Shown: piece by piece, positions 16,436 to 22,673 of the stretch | Layout of the letters: every line of letters begins with the position of its first letter | Numbering within the stretch: the stretch's first letter is position 1 | NCBI GenBank assembly: GCA_905372235.1 | Contig: CAJPOF010000037.1 | Span: 1-22,673 of the forward strand | DNA from: an uncultured Treponema sp. | GTDB taxonomy: Bacteria; Spirochaetota; Spirochaetia; Treponematales; Treponemataceae | Direction: 5' to 3' | DNA length: 22,673 bases | Notes under the pieces: model-generated | What the model was told of the DNA's origin: nothing | The model's input: the letters and a program-made list of their open reading frames with translations, nothing else | Databases searched by the model: none | Translations under genes and position numbers: made by a program

Positions 16436-16464
16436 AATATAATGACGTAAAACGAATAAGTCAA
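16436..16464 (-). promoter_or_regulatory. Strong lon promoter, leaderless geometry
   Basis: On the minus strand TTGACT (16459-16464, 5/6), exactly 17 nt, and TATATT (16436-16441, 5/6), then 6 nt, then ATG 16429. The predicted transcription start is the A of the start codon. No heat-shock (CIRCE-like) inverted repeat is visible around it. Confidence 0.65.
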
Positions 16465-16477
16465 AAAAAAGAAATGC

Positions 16478-18079
16478 TTAGGATTTTGGGCTGAGCTTTG
16501 CCGTAAGAAAAAGTTCGTCCTGATACCAGTCAAACCGGAGCGAGAATATTTCATCTTCGTAGCCATCGGCGTGAAACTTGTACTTCCACACTGTGCCGCT
16601 CAGCATTTTTTCTTGCGGAACTTCTTCTATTTTTACCCAAGAATTGTTGTAGAACACGGTCAAGTTCGCAAAAGACGTTATATCCCTTCCTGTAGAAGAA
16701 TCCAGCACGTTCGGATGAATTTTTATCGGTCTTCTCATGTTTTTAAGGAAGTCGCCGCCTATGGTTTCCTCTTTTTCAGTGACATCAAACGATTTCCACC
16801 ATACATACGGGCCTGCGACAATCTTCACGCGATATTTTCCGGGTGCAAGAAAAACCGTCCGTGCCTTAAAAAGTTTGTGCTTTCCGCTTAGGTTTCCGTC
16901 AATCTTCAGGACTCTTCTAGTTCCCTTTACCTCAGGAATGTCATCCTTGTTCTCAAAGAAAAACGCCATCACCGGAAGGTCGGAGCCTACGGAAGCGGAA
17001 GAAGGCATCGTCAACTCTATGCCTATCGGAGTAAGCCAATGGCGAAGAATATAGCGTTGAACAAAACCGAAATGCCAAGCCGACACAAAAATCATAAGCA
17101 TAAGAAGCGCAAAAAGAACTATTTTCCGAATCCTACGGACTTTCATGTCCTTTGGAATATAGGCGGATTCTTCCACTTTTTTATCGGAAAGCACAAGTTT
17201 TGCAAGCTGAACACGAATCGCCTTTGTATCGTAATGCCTAAGATATTTCTTAATCTCTTTCAATATCGGTGCGGTTGACGGATAACGCCGTTTTGCCTTT
17301 GGACGAAGCATTTTTCCAATCAGACGGCAAATAACATTCGGAATGTTTTTGTCTATCTTTTTTGGAGGTATATATTTTCCTTTTTTAATGACGTTCAAAG
17401 TCTCAAGCGACAAAGTTCCGGGATAAGGCTTTGTTCCGGTAACCATCTCGTAAAGCATCACTCCAAGCGCATAGATATCCGCCCTTTTGTCCACATTTGC
17501 GCTGTCCTCAAACTGTTCCGGAGGCATGTATGCCGGAGTTCCAAGAGCCACGCCAGTCTGCGTAAGCGAAGGAGATGTCTCATCGGAAGAGGCTTCTCCG
17601 TCGCTTGCGATTCCAAAATCCGCAAGTTTTATTTCCGCTTTTTTTGAAATCAATATGTTTCCGGGTTTTATGTCCCTATGCACAATGTCTTTTGCGTGCG
17701 AATATTTAAGGGCGTTACATGCATCCTGCAGAATCAGAAGCGACATTTCAGGACTAAGCGCCACCTGCTTTTGAAGAAACTTGTCCAAAGCCATTCCATC
17801 CACAAGTTCCTCTACCATATACCTGTAGCCGCCTTCGGTAAAATAGTCAAAAAGATGGACGATGTACGGACTTTGCAAATCAAGAAGAATCTGAGCCTCT
17901 CTCTTGAACCTTTCCACATTCGAGGAATTCCTTCTGGATGTCATCTTTTTTATGACGACATACCGTTTAAGCGACGGATGCACAGCCTTGTATACAACGC
18001 CCATCCCGCCCTTGGCGATAACTCCGCTTATCTTGTATTTTCCGATATACGCAGGAAATTTTCCTGTAGATTCTGCCAT
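16478..18079 (-). CDS. Membrane-bound serine/threonine protein kinase (Hanks type)
   Basis: 533 aa. The kinase domain (~13-280) has the glycine loop IAKGGMGVVY, K44 (VVIKK), E61, catalytic HRDIKPGN (D136), DFG (D154) and TPAYMPPEQ. The activation loop is rich in Ser/Thr (161-178), likely autophosphorylation sites. One TM helix (~319-337) follows, then a ~190-residue extracytoplasmic C-terminus with no PASTA repeats; part resembles a PEGA-like beta domain (FLAPGKYRVKIVAG), an uncertain match. The start at 18079 is supported by AGGAG 6 nt upstream. The nearby FHA protein and phosphoesterase suggest a phospho-signalling group. The 179-nt gap upstream holds only a weak hairpin (TTCCG/CGGAA followed by TAAAAATG). 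Confidence 0.92.
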   Translation of the reverse strand: MAESTGKFPAYIGKYKISGVIAKGGMGVVYKAVHPSLKRYVVIKKMTSRRNSSNVERFKREAQILLDLQSPYIVHLFDYFTEGGYRYMVEELVDGMALDKFLQKQVALSPEMSLLILQDACNALKYSHAKDIVHRDIKPGNILISKKAEIKLADFGIASDGEASSDETSPSLTQTGVALGTPAYMPPEQFEDSANVDKRADIYALGVMLYEMVTGTKPYPGTLSLETLNVIKKGKYIPPKKIDKNIPNVICRLIGKMLRPKAKRRYPSTAPILKEIKKYLRHYDTKAIRVQLAKLVLSDKKVEESAYIPKDMKVRRIRKIVLFALLMLMIFVSAWHFGFVQRYILRHWLTPIGIELTMPSSASVGSDLPVMAFFFENKDDIPEVKGTRRVLKIDGNLSGKHKLFKARTVFLAPGKYRVKIVAGPYVWWKSFDVTEKEETIGGDFLKNMRRPIKIHPNVLDSSTGRDITSFANLTVFYNNSWVKIEEVPQEKMLSGTVWKYKFHADGYEDEIFSLRFDWYQDELFLTAKLSPKS

Positions 18080-18258
18080 AGACACTCCTAAAAATTGAAC
18101 AACCGGACAAAGCATTGACTTTGAAAGCCGTCTAATCCATGCACGGTTGGCGCGCACTCATATCTGCGGATTTTCCATCAAACCCGACATTTTCAAAATA
18201 GGCGAAACATTTTTATTCCGCTCGCCGAACGGAAAACTTCACTGCATGACACAATTTT

Positions 18259-19284
18259 CTACACCACACTTACAATGTGGTTTTCAGGGGCAAACGCCCT
18301 GTCCGTGTAGACCAAGGCGACATTCTGCGCAGAAGGATTATGGAACTGCACAAATCGCCCGTTTTGACGAAGCGCATATTTCCCACGGACAGGTCTATGC
18401 CCGGCAAAATAACGAGCATCTCCAAGTTTCTCCTTCTTAACGAAATTGGAAAGCAAAGCCCAAACGCTTCCATCCATAGCCTCGCCGTTCGCCGTCCAAG
18501 TAAGTCCCCTTATAACATCGCCGTTTGAAAGAGCGTCCACCAGTTCCTCTCTGGAATACGGACGCAAAGGCTCGGCATGAGAAACCATGCAGTTATCGAA
18601 CACGGCAACAAGCGGAAGAGCCTTTTCGAAACAAGAGACGACGTAAGTAACCTCTTCTCCATAAAAAGCCTCCATGAAGTTTCGGCACATTTCGCCCTCG
18701 TTGCAGAACTTCCCGAACGAAAAATTTCCCTTGCCGTTCTCGTTCAGGATATTCTCGTGGTTTCCTTTAAGCACATGAAAAAAATCAGGAAAAGCGCATT
18801 TCAGTTCCATGAGCATAGAAAGAAGGCTCAAGCCCTCCTTCATCTCGTCAGACATAAAATCGCCTGTCACCTCCCCGTCGTCGAACTCCATCTGGGCGCA
18901 AAGCCAGCGAGCCCTTCCCCTAAGTTCCGAATGAAGAATGTCGCCCACGCACAAAAGCCTTACAAGTTTTTCGTCAAGCGCTTCAATCACAGAAAAGCCT
19001 TTTTCAGAACCCAAAAAATCGGGAGGCAAGACAAAATTCATTATATTCTGAAGAAAATATGCTCTTGCATGAAGGTCAGGCACAAGAATCAAAGGAAGCG
19101 AGCGTTCTTTTGAAAAATCAAGAAGCCCTCCAGCCTTGCCGTTCCTCCCTTTCTCACGGAAACCGCATATTTCCTTTTCAAGGACAGAAACAGCCGCATC
19201 GGTAAGAGAGAAAAAATAGTCATGCTCAGGAAGTTTTTCCGCCGACGAAAGTTCGGTAAGCCTGGTTAAAAGCAGCGAATCCAA
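18259..19284 (-). CDS. Calcineurin-like metallophosphoesterase
   Basis: ~341 aa. Metal-binding motifs appear in order: VPDLHARA (DxH), VGDILHS (GD), KGNHEN (GNHE), VSHAE and AGHRPV (GH), the calcineurin-like phosphoesterase pattern. It could be a protein phosphatase opposing the kinase encoded downstream, but a nucleotide or other phosphoester substrate is equally possible. There is no ATG near the N-terminus. A TTG at 19284, 7 nt after the FHA stop with AGG upstream, is preferred; another TTG at 19338 would overlap FHA by 47 nt. A small hairpin (ACCACA/TGTGGT) lies across the last codons. Confidence 0.85.
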   Translation of the reverse strand: MDSLLLTRLTELSSAEKLPEHDYFFSLTDAAVSVLEKEICGFREKGRNGKAGGLLDFSKERSLPLILVPDLHARAYFLQNIMNFVLPPDFLGSEKGFSVIEALDEKLVRLLCVGDILHSELRGRARWLCAQMEFDDGEVTGDFMSDEMKEGLSLLSMLMELKCAFPDFFHVLKGNHENILNENGKGNFSFGKFCNEGEMCRNFMEAFYGEEVTYVVSCFEKALPLVAVFDNCMVSHAEPLRPYSREELVDALSNGDVIRGLTWTANGEAMDGSVWALLSNFVKKEKLGDARYFAGHRPVRGKYALRQNGRFVQFHNPSAQNVALVYTDRAFAPENHIVSVV

Positions 19285-19291
19285 AGAATAC

Positions 19292-19636
19292 CTACGATAT
19301 GACCAATGTAGCCGTTCCGATTGTAATCTTGTCGCCAAGATAAAGGCGGAAATATTTACCTTCGGGGATTTTTCTGCCGTTCACAAATGTACCGTTGGTG
19401 CTTTTTTCGTCCTTGATGAAATAAGCCTCGCGAATCTTTTGAATCACCGCATGATGACGGCTTGCAAGCTTGTTGTCCACAATCACGTTGTTATCCGATT
19501 CCCTGCCGATCGTGATTTTTGCCACAAGTTCTATCTTCTGCTTGTTGACCATAAGATAAGAGGCAGGTTTATCCTCCGCCAACCGATCCAAATGCTTTCC
19601 CACAGGACTGTCAGTAACAATCGTTTTGTTTTCCAT
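19292..19636 (-). CDS. FHA-domain phosphothreonine-binding protein
   Basis: 114 aa. A single FHA domain covers ~28-112: ITIGRESDNN (G44 R45), LASRHHAVI (S59 R60 H61) and STNGTFVNG (N81), the residues that contact phosphothreonine. The short N-terminus contains Thr residues (KTIVTDS) that could be kinase targets. It is the first gene of a tightly spaced run with the metallophosphoesterase, and the membrane kinase follows. The start at 19636 is chosen for domain extent and because a TATAAT box ends 9 nt upstream; no Shine-Dalgarno is present, so it may be translated from a nearly leaderless mRNA. Confidence 0.92.
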   Translation of the reverse strand: MENKTIVTDSPVGKHLDRLAEDKPASYLMVNKQKIELVAKITIGRESDNNVIVDNKLASRHHAVIQKIREAYFIKDEKSTNGTFVNGRKIPEGKYFRLYLGDKITIGTATLVIS

Positions 19637-19645
19637 GATGAGCCG

Positions 19646-19674
19646 ATTATATCGCCGGACAGGATATTTTTCTA
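19646..19674 (-). promoter_or_regulatory. Promoter of the FHA gene
   Basis: A perfect TATAAT on the minus strand (19646-19651) with TAGAAA (4/6) 17 nt upstream (19669-19674). The -10 box ends 9 nt before ATG 19636, leaving a leader of only ~3 nt. Confidence 0.5.
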
Positions 19675-19739
19675 TATGCAATATTTTGGAACACAAAAAC
19701 GCTTTGGGGGAATTTAGGCATTATTTTATTTGACTGGGA

Positions 19740-20192
19740 GGGCGGCGGTGAAACTGGGTTTTACAACCGTTTATGTTTCTTCCGCCGCCCCAAGTTTGCC
19801 TGACGGCAAACTTGCTAGTTGCCTCGAGAGAGGCGGTGAAAACGGGTTTTACAAGTTTGCGTTCAGCAAACTTGCATACCTCATCTTACCGGAATCGAGC
19901 GGTTTGCTCGATTCCGGGGGCGAACATAAGACCGATTGTCAGATTAACGATGCGTTAAAATGTCCGCCCGCTGCCCCAAGTTTGCTTGCAGGCGGTTGCT
20001 ATCTATGTTTGAATGACATAATTGCGTTTCCGCCTGCACAAGTTTTGCCTAATGGCAAAACTTGCATAAAACGGTTTGAAAGAATCAGGCGGGCAGCTGT
20101 AAATCCCATCTTTACGAGTTTTGCCGCAAGGCAAAACTCGGGGCGGACATACAGCCGACTATCTGATTAACGATGCGTTAAAATGTCCGCCC
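19740..20192. repeat. Composite hairpin-repeat array 2
   Basis: Modules: A 19740-19790 (51 nt, GGGCGGCGG/CCGCCGCCC); B 19791-19814 (10-bp perfect stem); a truncated A-like piece ~19831-19851 running into hairpin 19852-19874; linker with CATCTT (19882-19887); C 19889-19917 (12-bp perfect stem CCGGAATCGAGC); D 19918-19969 (52 nt); a related 50-nt module 19988-20037 (GCAGGCGG/CCGCCTGC); hairpin 20039-20064 (11-bp perfect); linker with CATCTT (20107-20112); hairpin 20115-20140 (11-bp stem CGAGTTTTGCC, GCAA loop); D 20141-20192 (52 nt, perfect 10-bp terminal stem). It appears to be two or more copies, one inserted in or recombined with another. It ends 15 nt before the lipoprotein stop. Confidence 0.85.
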
Positions 20193-20207
20193 GCCCGGCT
20201 GGTTGTG

Positions 20208-21008
20208 TTAAAAGCCTGCCAGACAACAAACTCTACTAGTGGAGTTCTTTTTATAGTTGACCACGTAGCCGCCACTGAAATCAACAAGCCACGCATTATT
20301 GCTGGCGGAACTCTGCGACGACGACCAACAGTAACTATTTACAAGTTTTTCATCGGCATAGCCGCTGCCGTTTGTAAGACCGTGTATTTTTGCAAGGCTT
20401 GCATTGATTTCAGTACGGTTCTTATATACCTCGCACAACTCCGCAAGGCTCGGCATATACCAGTCAAACTTTTTATTATTCAGTTTGGCTGCGTACTTTG
20501 TGTTGTACTCATTGACCCAGTTGAACGCAGGATAGTTCTCCGCAACCACAGCATCCGCCGTCCCTACAGCGTCCTCAGACTTTATGTACTCCCAGTTGTC
20601 GCTTCCGTCAGTGTCGCCCGTGAACGTTGCACTTGCGGCAGCTCCGTTTCCCGTTTCGCTCGGCGTACAGATGATGCCCTCAAACTTCGTCTTGTAACCG
20701 GTGCTGCCGTCTCTTGCCCACCGCAAATTGCTATCGCTTGAATGCAGCGCAATCATCCTTGGGGAATTGCCGGCACGGCAGACAATGCCTACAGGCGGAT
20801 TAGCTTGGGCGATTGCTTTGTAGGCGTCTCTTTCCACAACGCTCTTGTCGGAAAGTACAATATCTCCCGCTTTGTAGGTAACTCCGCCGCCGGAAGAGCC
20901 GCCGACATTCGGCTTGCAAGACGCCATGAATACTGCGGAAAGCATAACTGCCGCCGCGCCAAGAAAAGCCAGCGCTTTTCTACTCATAATGGTTTTTGAG
21001 GTTTTCAT
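20208..21008 (-). CDS. Lipoprotein with DUF1566-like C-terminus
   Basis: 266 aa. The signal peptide (1-30) is basic then hydrophobic and ends in VFMASC, a relaxed spirochaete-type lipobox with lipidated C31. A Gly/Ser linker follows, then a ~220-residue domain with GDIVLSDKSVV, NPPVGIVCRAG, SNLRWARDGSTGYKT, WYMPSLAELCEVY and SYCWSSSQSSASNNAW. The last two resemble the DUF1566/FISUMP-type surface modules that occur as paralogues in treponemes. It probably sits on an outer face of the membrane; ligand unknown. The start is fixed by AGGAGG 5 nt upstream. A weak palindrome (TCCTC/GAGGA) lies just upstream of the Shine-Dalgarno. Confidence 0.85.
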   Translation of the reverse strand: MKTSKTIMSRKALAFLGAAAVMLSAVFMASCKPNVGGSSGGGVTYKAGDIVLSDKSVVERDAYKAIAQANPPVGIVCRAGNSPRMIALHSSDSNLRWARDGSTGYKTKFEGIICTPSETGNGAAASATFTGDTDGSDNWEYIKSEDAVGTADAVVAENYPAFNWVNEYNTKYAAKLNNKKFDWYMPSLAELCEVYKNRTEINASLAKIHGLTNGSGYADEKLVNSYCWSSSQSSASNNAWLVDFSGGYVVNYKKNSTSRVCCLAGF

Positions 21009-21069
21009 AGAACCCTCCTTTCAAATTATTCTCCTCTTAGGGAGGAAGGGAAAACCCCGGCAGAACGAC

Positions 21070-21425
21070 GGGCGGTTGCTATTGTTCGTTAACAGTGCAA
21101 CCTATCGCCGCCCTTGCGCCGATGTTTTTATGCAAGTTTGCTTGCGGTAAACTTGTGAGGGCGGTAGAGACGTTCTTTTTCAAAGTCCCGTCTTTTCCGC
21201 CCGAATCAAACTCGGTTCAGAAGATTCCCCAATCTCCCTAAATAGACCTATTTATACGAGTTTTGACTTTAGTCAAAACTCGGAGCGGACGGGCGGCGGT
21301 GAAAACCAGTCTTACGACCGTTTATTTTTCTACCGCCGCCCCAAGTTTGCCTTCGGCAAACTTGTAAAACTTGGAACGGACATACATCCGATTGCCGGAT
21401 TAAGTCTCCATTGCAATGTCCGTCC
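21070..21425. repeat. Composite hairpin-repeat array 3
   Basis: Modules: a 44-nt unit 21070-21113 (GGGCGG/CCGCCC outer stem, inner GGTTGC/GCAACC); hairpin 21133-21155; another 44-nt unit 21159-21202 (same outer stem, inner GAGACG/CGTCTT); a 7-bp palindrome 21239-21254; a 12-bp perfect hairpin 21257-21282 (CGAGTTTTGACT); A 21291-21341 (51 nt); B 21342-21364 (10-bp stem closed by a CTTCGG turn); D 21374-21425 (52 nt). The C hairpin is reduced to a remnant here. The array lies upstream of the lipoprotein gene and downstream of the split DUF4469 gene. Confidence 0.82.
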
Positions 21426-21457
21426 GCCTTCCGATACGTATGCTCCGGTGAGACGTA

Positions 21458-21544
21458 CCCACTCGCTCGAGTGGGTCATGCACACTAACTCGGGTGGGGT
21501 ACTCACACTCACTCGGGTGGCTCATGCACACTCGAACGAGTGTG
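21458..21544. repeat. Cluster of CACTCG/CGAGTG palindromes
   Basis: Two perfect 8-bp hairpins with 2-nt loops (21458-21475, CCCACTCG-CT-CGAGTGGG; 21527-21544, CACACTCG-AA-CGAGTGTG) flank two half-degenerate units with ACTCGGGTGG (from 21488 and 21511). A GTCATGCACACT-like segment follows each unit. Unit spacing is irregular (27, 23, 19 nt). It lies 28 nt after the stop of the minus-strand DUF4469 gene. No coding value is apparent. Confidence 0.7.
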
Positions 21545-21572
21545 TCATACGCACAAGTCCCGTATGAATAAT

Positions 21573-22464
21573 TTACGACTTTGCTATGCACTCGTAGCCG
21601 TAAACTATTTCTCGTAATTCTTTCAGATGTCCCGAGCCGCCGGTAAACTTCGTGCGCACTTTTACCGTAACTTTGCCCTCCGGCAGAGTCTTCGGAACTC
21701 TCGCAAGAATCTGCGTCGGCTTGTTGAGCGAAAGGCGGCGTTCGGTCTTGTGTTCCGTGCCGTCCGCTGCGACGAAGAACACGCCCTGCAAGGGGTCTTT
21801 TTCGTCAACCTTGAGTTTCTCGCCTTCGATAAGAACGTCGTCGCCGATTGTAAGAGTGCCGTCGGTAAGTCCGGTAGCCGTGTCCGTAACCGAGGCGATT
21901 TTCGCGGTCGTCTCTTTTGCTCCAAGCACCTTGACCGTGATTTCCTCCAGTGCGTTCCTGAAATCCGCTGTCGGAATCATGTCGACCGTCCGCTTGTGGA
22001 TTTTCTCATCGTACGGGGAGTTTTCAGTCTCCCAGACACCCGAAACGCGGGGTGAAATCTGCGAAACTCCGTCCATAAAGCTCAATCCGTCTTGAATAAA
22101 GCCTACGACGGCTTTGTCCCTCATGTTCAGGATGTTCAAAATCGTCTCCGGACGGAACTCCGAACGCTCCTTTGTGATTAGAGCTGCGATGTCCTCGTTC
22201 TTTTGCGTGGGTGCGTGTGAATGAACGTCTGCGATACAATCGCGGTCGTTATCTTTTGTGAGTGTGTTCGGGTGGCGGTAAAAACCGGTTTTATAACCTT
22301 TCACTTTCCTACCGCCACCCCAAGTTTTCCTTGCGGAAAACTTGTATAAACCATCTTGCACGAATCGGGCGTTCTGTCCGATTCGTGGGGCGGACATACG
22401 ACAAATCTCCAGATTGAGTACCCGCTGAAATGTCCGCCCAAACGTACTTTTTTGTCTTTGGCAT
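21573..22464 (-). pseudogene. HU-like/DUF4469 DNA-binding protein gene split by a repeat element
   Basis: The start is clear: AGGAGG (22472-22477), 7 nt, ATG 22464, encoding MPKTKKYVW. After codon 9 the frame runs into a repeat element and stops at 22309. The family sequence resumes in another frame at 22268 with NTLTKDNDRDC and continues to a stop at 21573: NEDIAALITKERSEFRPETI, LSFMDGVSQISPRVSGVW, then a C-terminal DUF4469-like beta domain (GDDVLIEGEKL, GVFFVAADGTE, NKPTQILARVP). Removing exactly 169 bp (22270-22438) gives MPKTKKYVWNTLTKDND and a continuous 240-aa protein. In the cell it is either a disrupted gene or one needing excision or bypass. The family assignment (HU-like DNA-binding plus DUF4469) is from memory of its conserved segments. 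Confidence 0.75.
22270..22439. repeat. Full-length 170-bp four-hairpin element (reference copy)
   Basis: A 22270-22320 (51 nt, GGGTGGCGGT/ACCGCCACCC); B 22321-22344 (10-bp stem CAAGTTTTCC, loop TTGC); linker 22345-22358 with CATCTT; C 22359-22387 (12-bp stem CACGAATCGGGC with one G-U, loop GTTCT); D 22388-22439 (52 nt, GGGCGGACAT/ATGTCCGCCC). All modules abut with no other spacer, and the element begins GGGTGG and ends CCGCCC. It interrupts codon 9 of the DUF4469 gene. No target-site duplication is evident beyond a possible single G. Confidence 0.88.
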
Positions 22465-22540
22465 ATGATAGCCTCCTAAAACTTTATTTATTCCTTTGCG
22501 CTCCGGCTTTCCGGAAAGGCAGGGAATTATCAGGTGGAAC

Positions 22541-22571
22541 AAAAAACGCACGGAGATATTTCCCGTGCGTT
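22541..22571 (-). terminator. Rho-independent terminator
   Basis: On the minus strand AACGCACGG and CCGTGCGTT form a 9-bp stem with a 9-nt loop, followed by TTTT. It lies ~64 nt before the Shine-Dalgarno of the DUF4469 gene, so it ends transcription from a gene beyond the right edge or acts in a leader. No promoter between it and the ATG is obvious. Confidence 0.65.
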
Positions 22572-22620
22572 GTGTAGGCGATGTTTATTTTGTTTGTTGT
22601 TGTGCGGAGTACGCCTAAGC

Positions 22621-22673
22621 GGAATGCGGAATGCGGAATGCGGAATGCGGAATGCGGAATGCGGAATGCGGAA
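22621..22673. repeat. Tandem heptanucleotide repeat at window end
   Basis: Seven exact copies of GGAATGC plus a partial GGAA running off the window edge. A 7-nt unit changes reading frame with copy number if translated, and such tracts vary by slippage. It may also mark an assembly break. Confidence 0.9.

Noticed and set aside
18080..18258. Extra gene between the kinase and the phosphoesterase
   Set aside because: The frame leading into the kinase has no family-like residues before MAESTG, and AGGAG marks the downstream start; only a weak hairpin was seen.
19988..20140. Hammerhead- or twister-like ribozyme suggested by CTGAT plus a stem in D modules
   Set aside because: The core does not match: no CUGAUGA...GAAA arrangement, and the inner stem position shifts between copies (for example the D at 21374).
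19740..20192. Integron attC sites (imperfect palindromes of conserved length next to a toxin/antitoxin pair)
   Set aside because: The outer ends are GGGCGG/CCGCCC and not RYYYAAC/GTTRRRY; a GTTAA appears only in the inner stem of D. Flanking genes include housekeeping gdhA, and no integrase is visible.
20121..20741. 206-residue plus-strand reading frame
   Set aside because: It begins in the repeat array and runs antisense to the lipoprotein; composition is unlike a protein, and the lipoprotein has a strong Shine-Dalgarno and signal peptide.
22388..22464. T4 gene 60-like ribosome bypass over the element
   Set aside because: Not excluded, but the peptidyl-tRNA codon TGG has no matching landing triplet next to the AAC resume codon, so simple insertion is the more economical reading.

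Overview
The window looks like a chromosomal segment of a Treponema-type spirochaete. The lineage call is an inference from gene style: a ThrH-type phosphatase, a DUF2974 hydrolase, a DUF1566-like lipoprotein with a relaxed lipobox, an HU-like/DUF4469 protein, and a LytS/YesN pair with a membrane-anchored sugar-binding-like protein. Base composition is moderate, with A/T-rich spacers. No rRNA, tRNA, CRISPR array, transposase or integrase is visible.

Layout. 1-762: a probable toxin/antitoxin pair (+); the toxin's first half is doubtful. 774-1045: a hairpin-repeat array touching the stop codon of gdhA (NADP-type glutamate dehydrogenase, -). 2643-6797: a three-gene translationally coupled sensory operon (-) of anchored periplasmic-binding-like protein, LytS-type kinase and YesN-type AraC regulator. 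6898-7206: trxA (+), divergent from it. 7214-9135: tsaD-tyrA (-), overlapping by ATGA. 9215-9605: a gene-free, hairpin-rich block bounded by inverted repeats. 9640-10875: a membrane-anchored divergent polysaccharide deacetylase (-), divergent from thrH (10964-11569, +). 11607-19636: six minus-strand genes, in transcription order FHA protein, metallophosphoesterase, membrane Ser/Thr kinase, Lon, DUF2974 hydrolase and Bax-inhibitor-1 protein. 19740-22673: an accessory tail with a lipoprotein, two more hairpin arrays, a tandem palindrome cluster, an HU-like/DUF4469 gene split by a repeat element, and a heptanucleotide tandem repeat at the very end.

The most unusual content is a modular repeat family. 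Its fullest copy (22270-22439) is 170 bp and consists of four abutting hairpins: A (51 nt), B (24), a 14-nt linker containing CATCTT, C (29) and D (52). Other copies lie at 774-1045, 19740-20192 and 21291-21425. A is 51 nt in all four intact copies and D is 52 nt in all six. Arm sequences change while pairing is kept (for example GGTTGGCGG/CCGCCAACC against GGGTGGCGG/CCGCCACCC), so structure or a hairpin-based copying process is being maintained. One copy interrupts codon 9 of the DUF4469 gene; removing 169 bp restores a continuous reading frame that fits the family.

A second theme is probable leaderless transcription. lon, the DUF2974 gene and the deacetylase gene lack a Shine-Dalgarno sequence and each has a -35 box, a 17-nt spacer and a -10 box ending 6 nt before the ATG. 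FHA and possibly the binding-protein gene have a TATAAT box 9-10 nt before an ATG. Genes such as trxA, thrH, the Bax-inhibitor gene and the lipoprotein gene have clear Shine-Dalgarno sequences.
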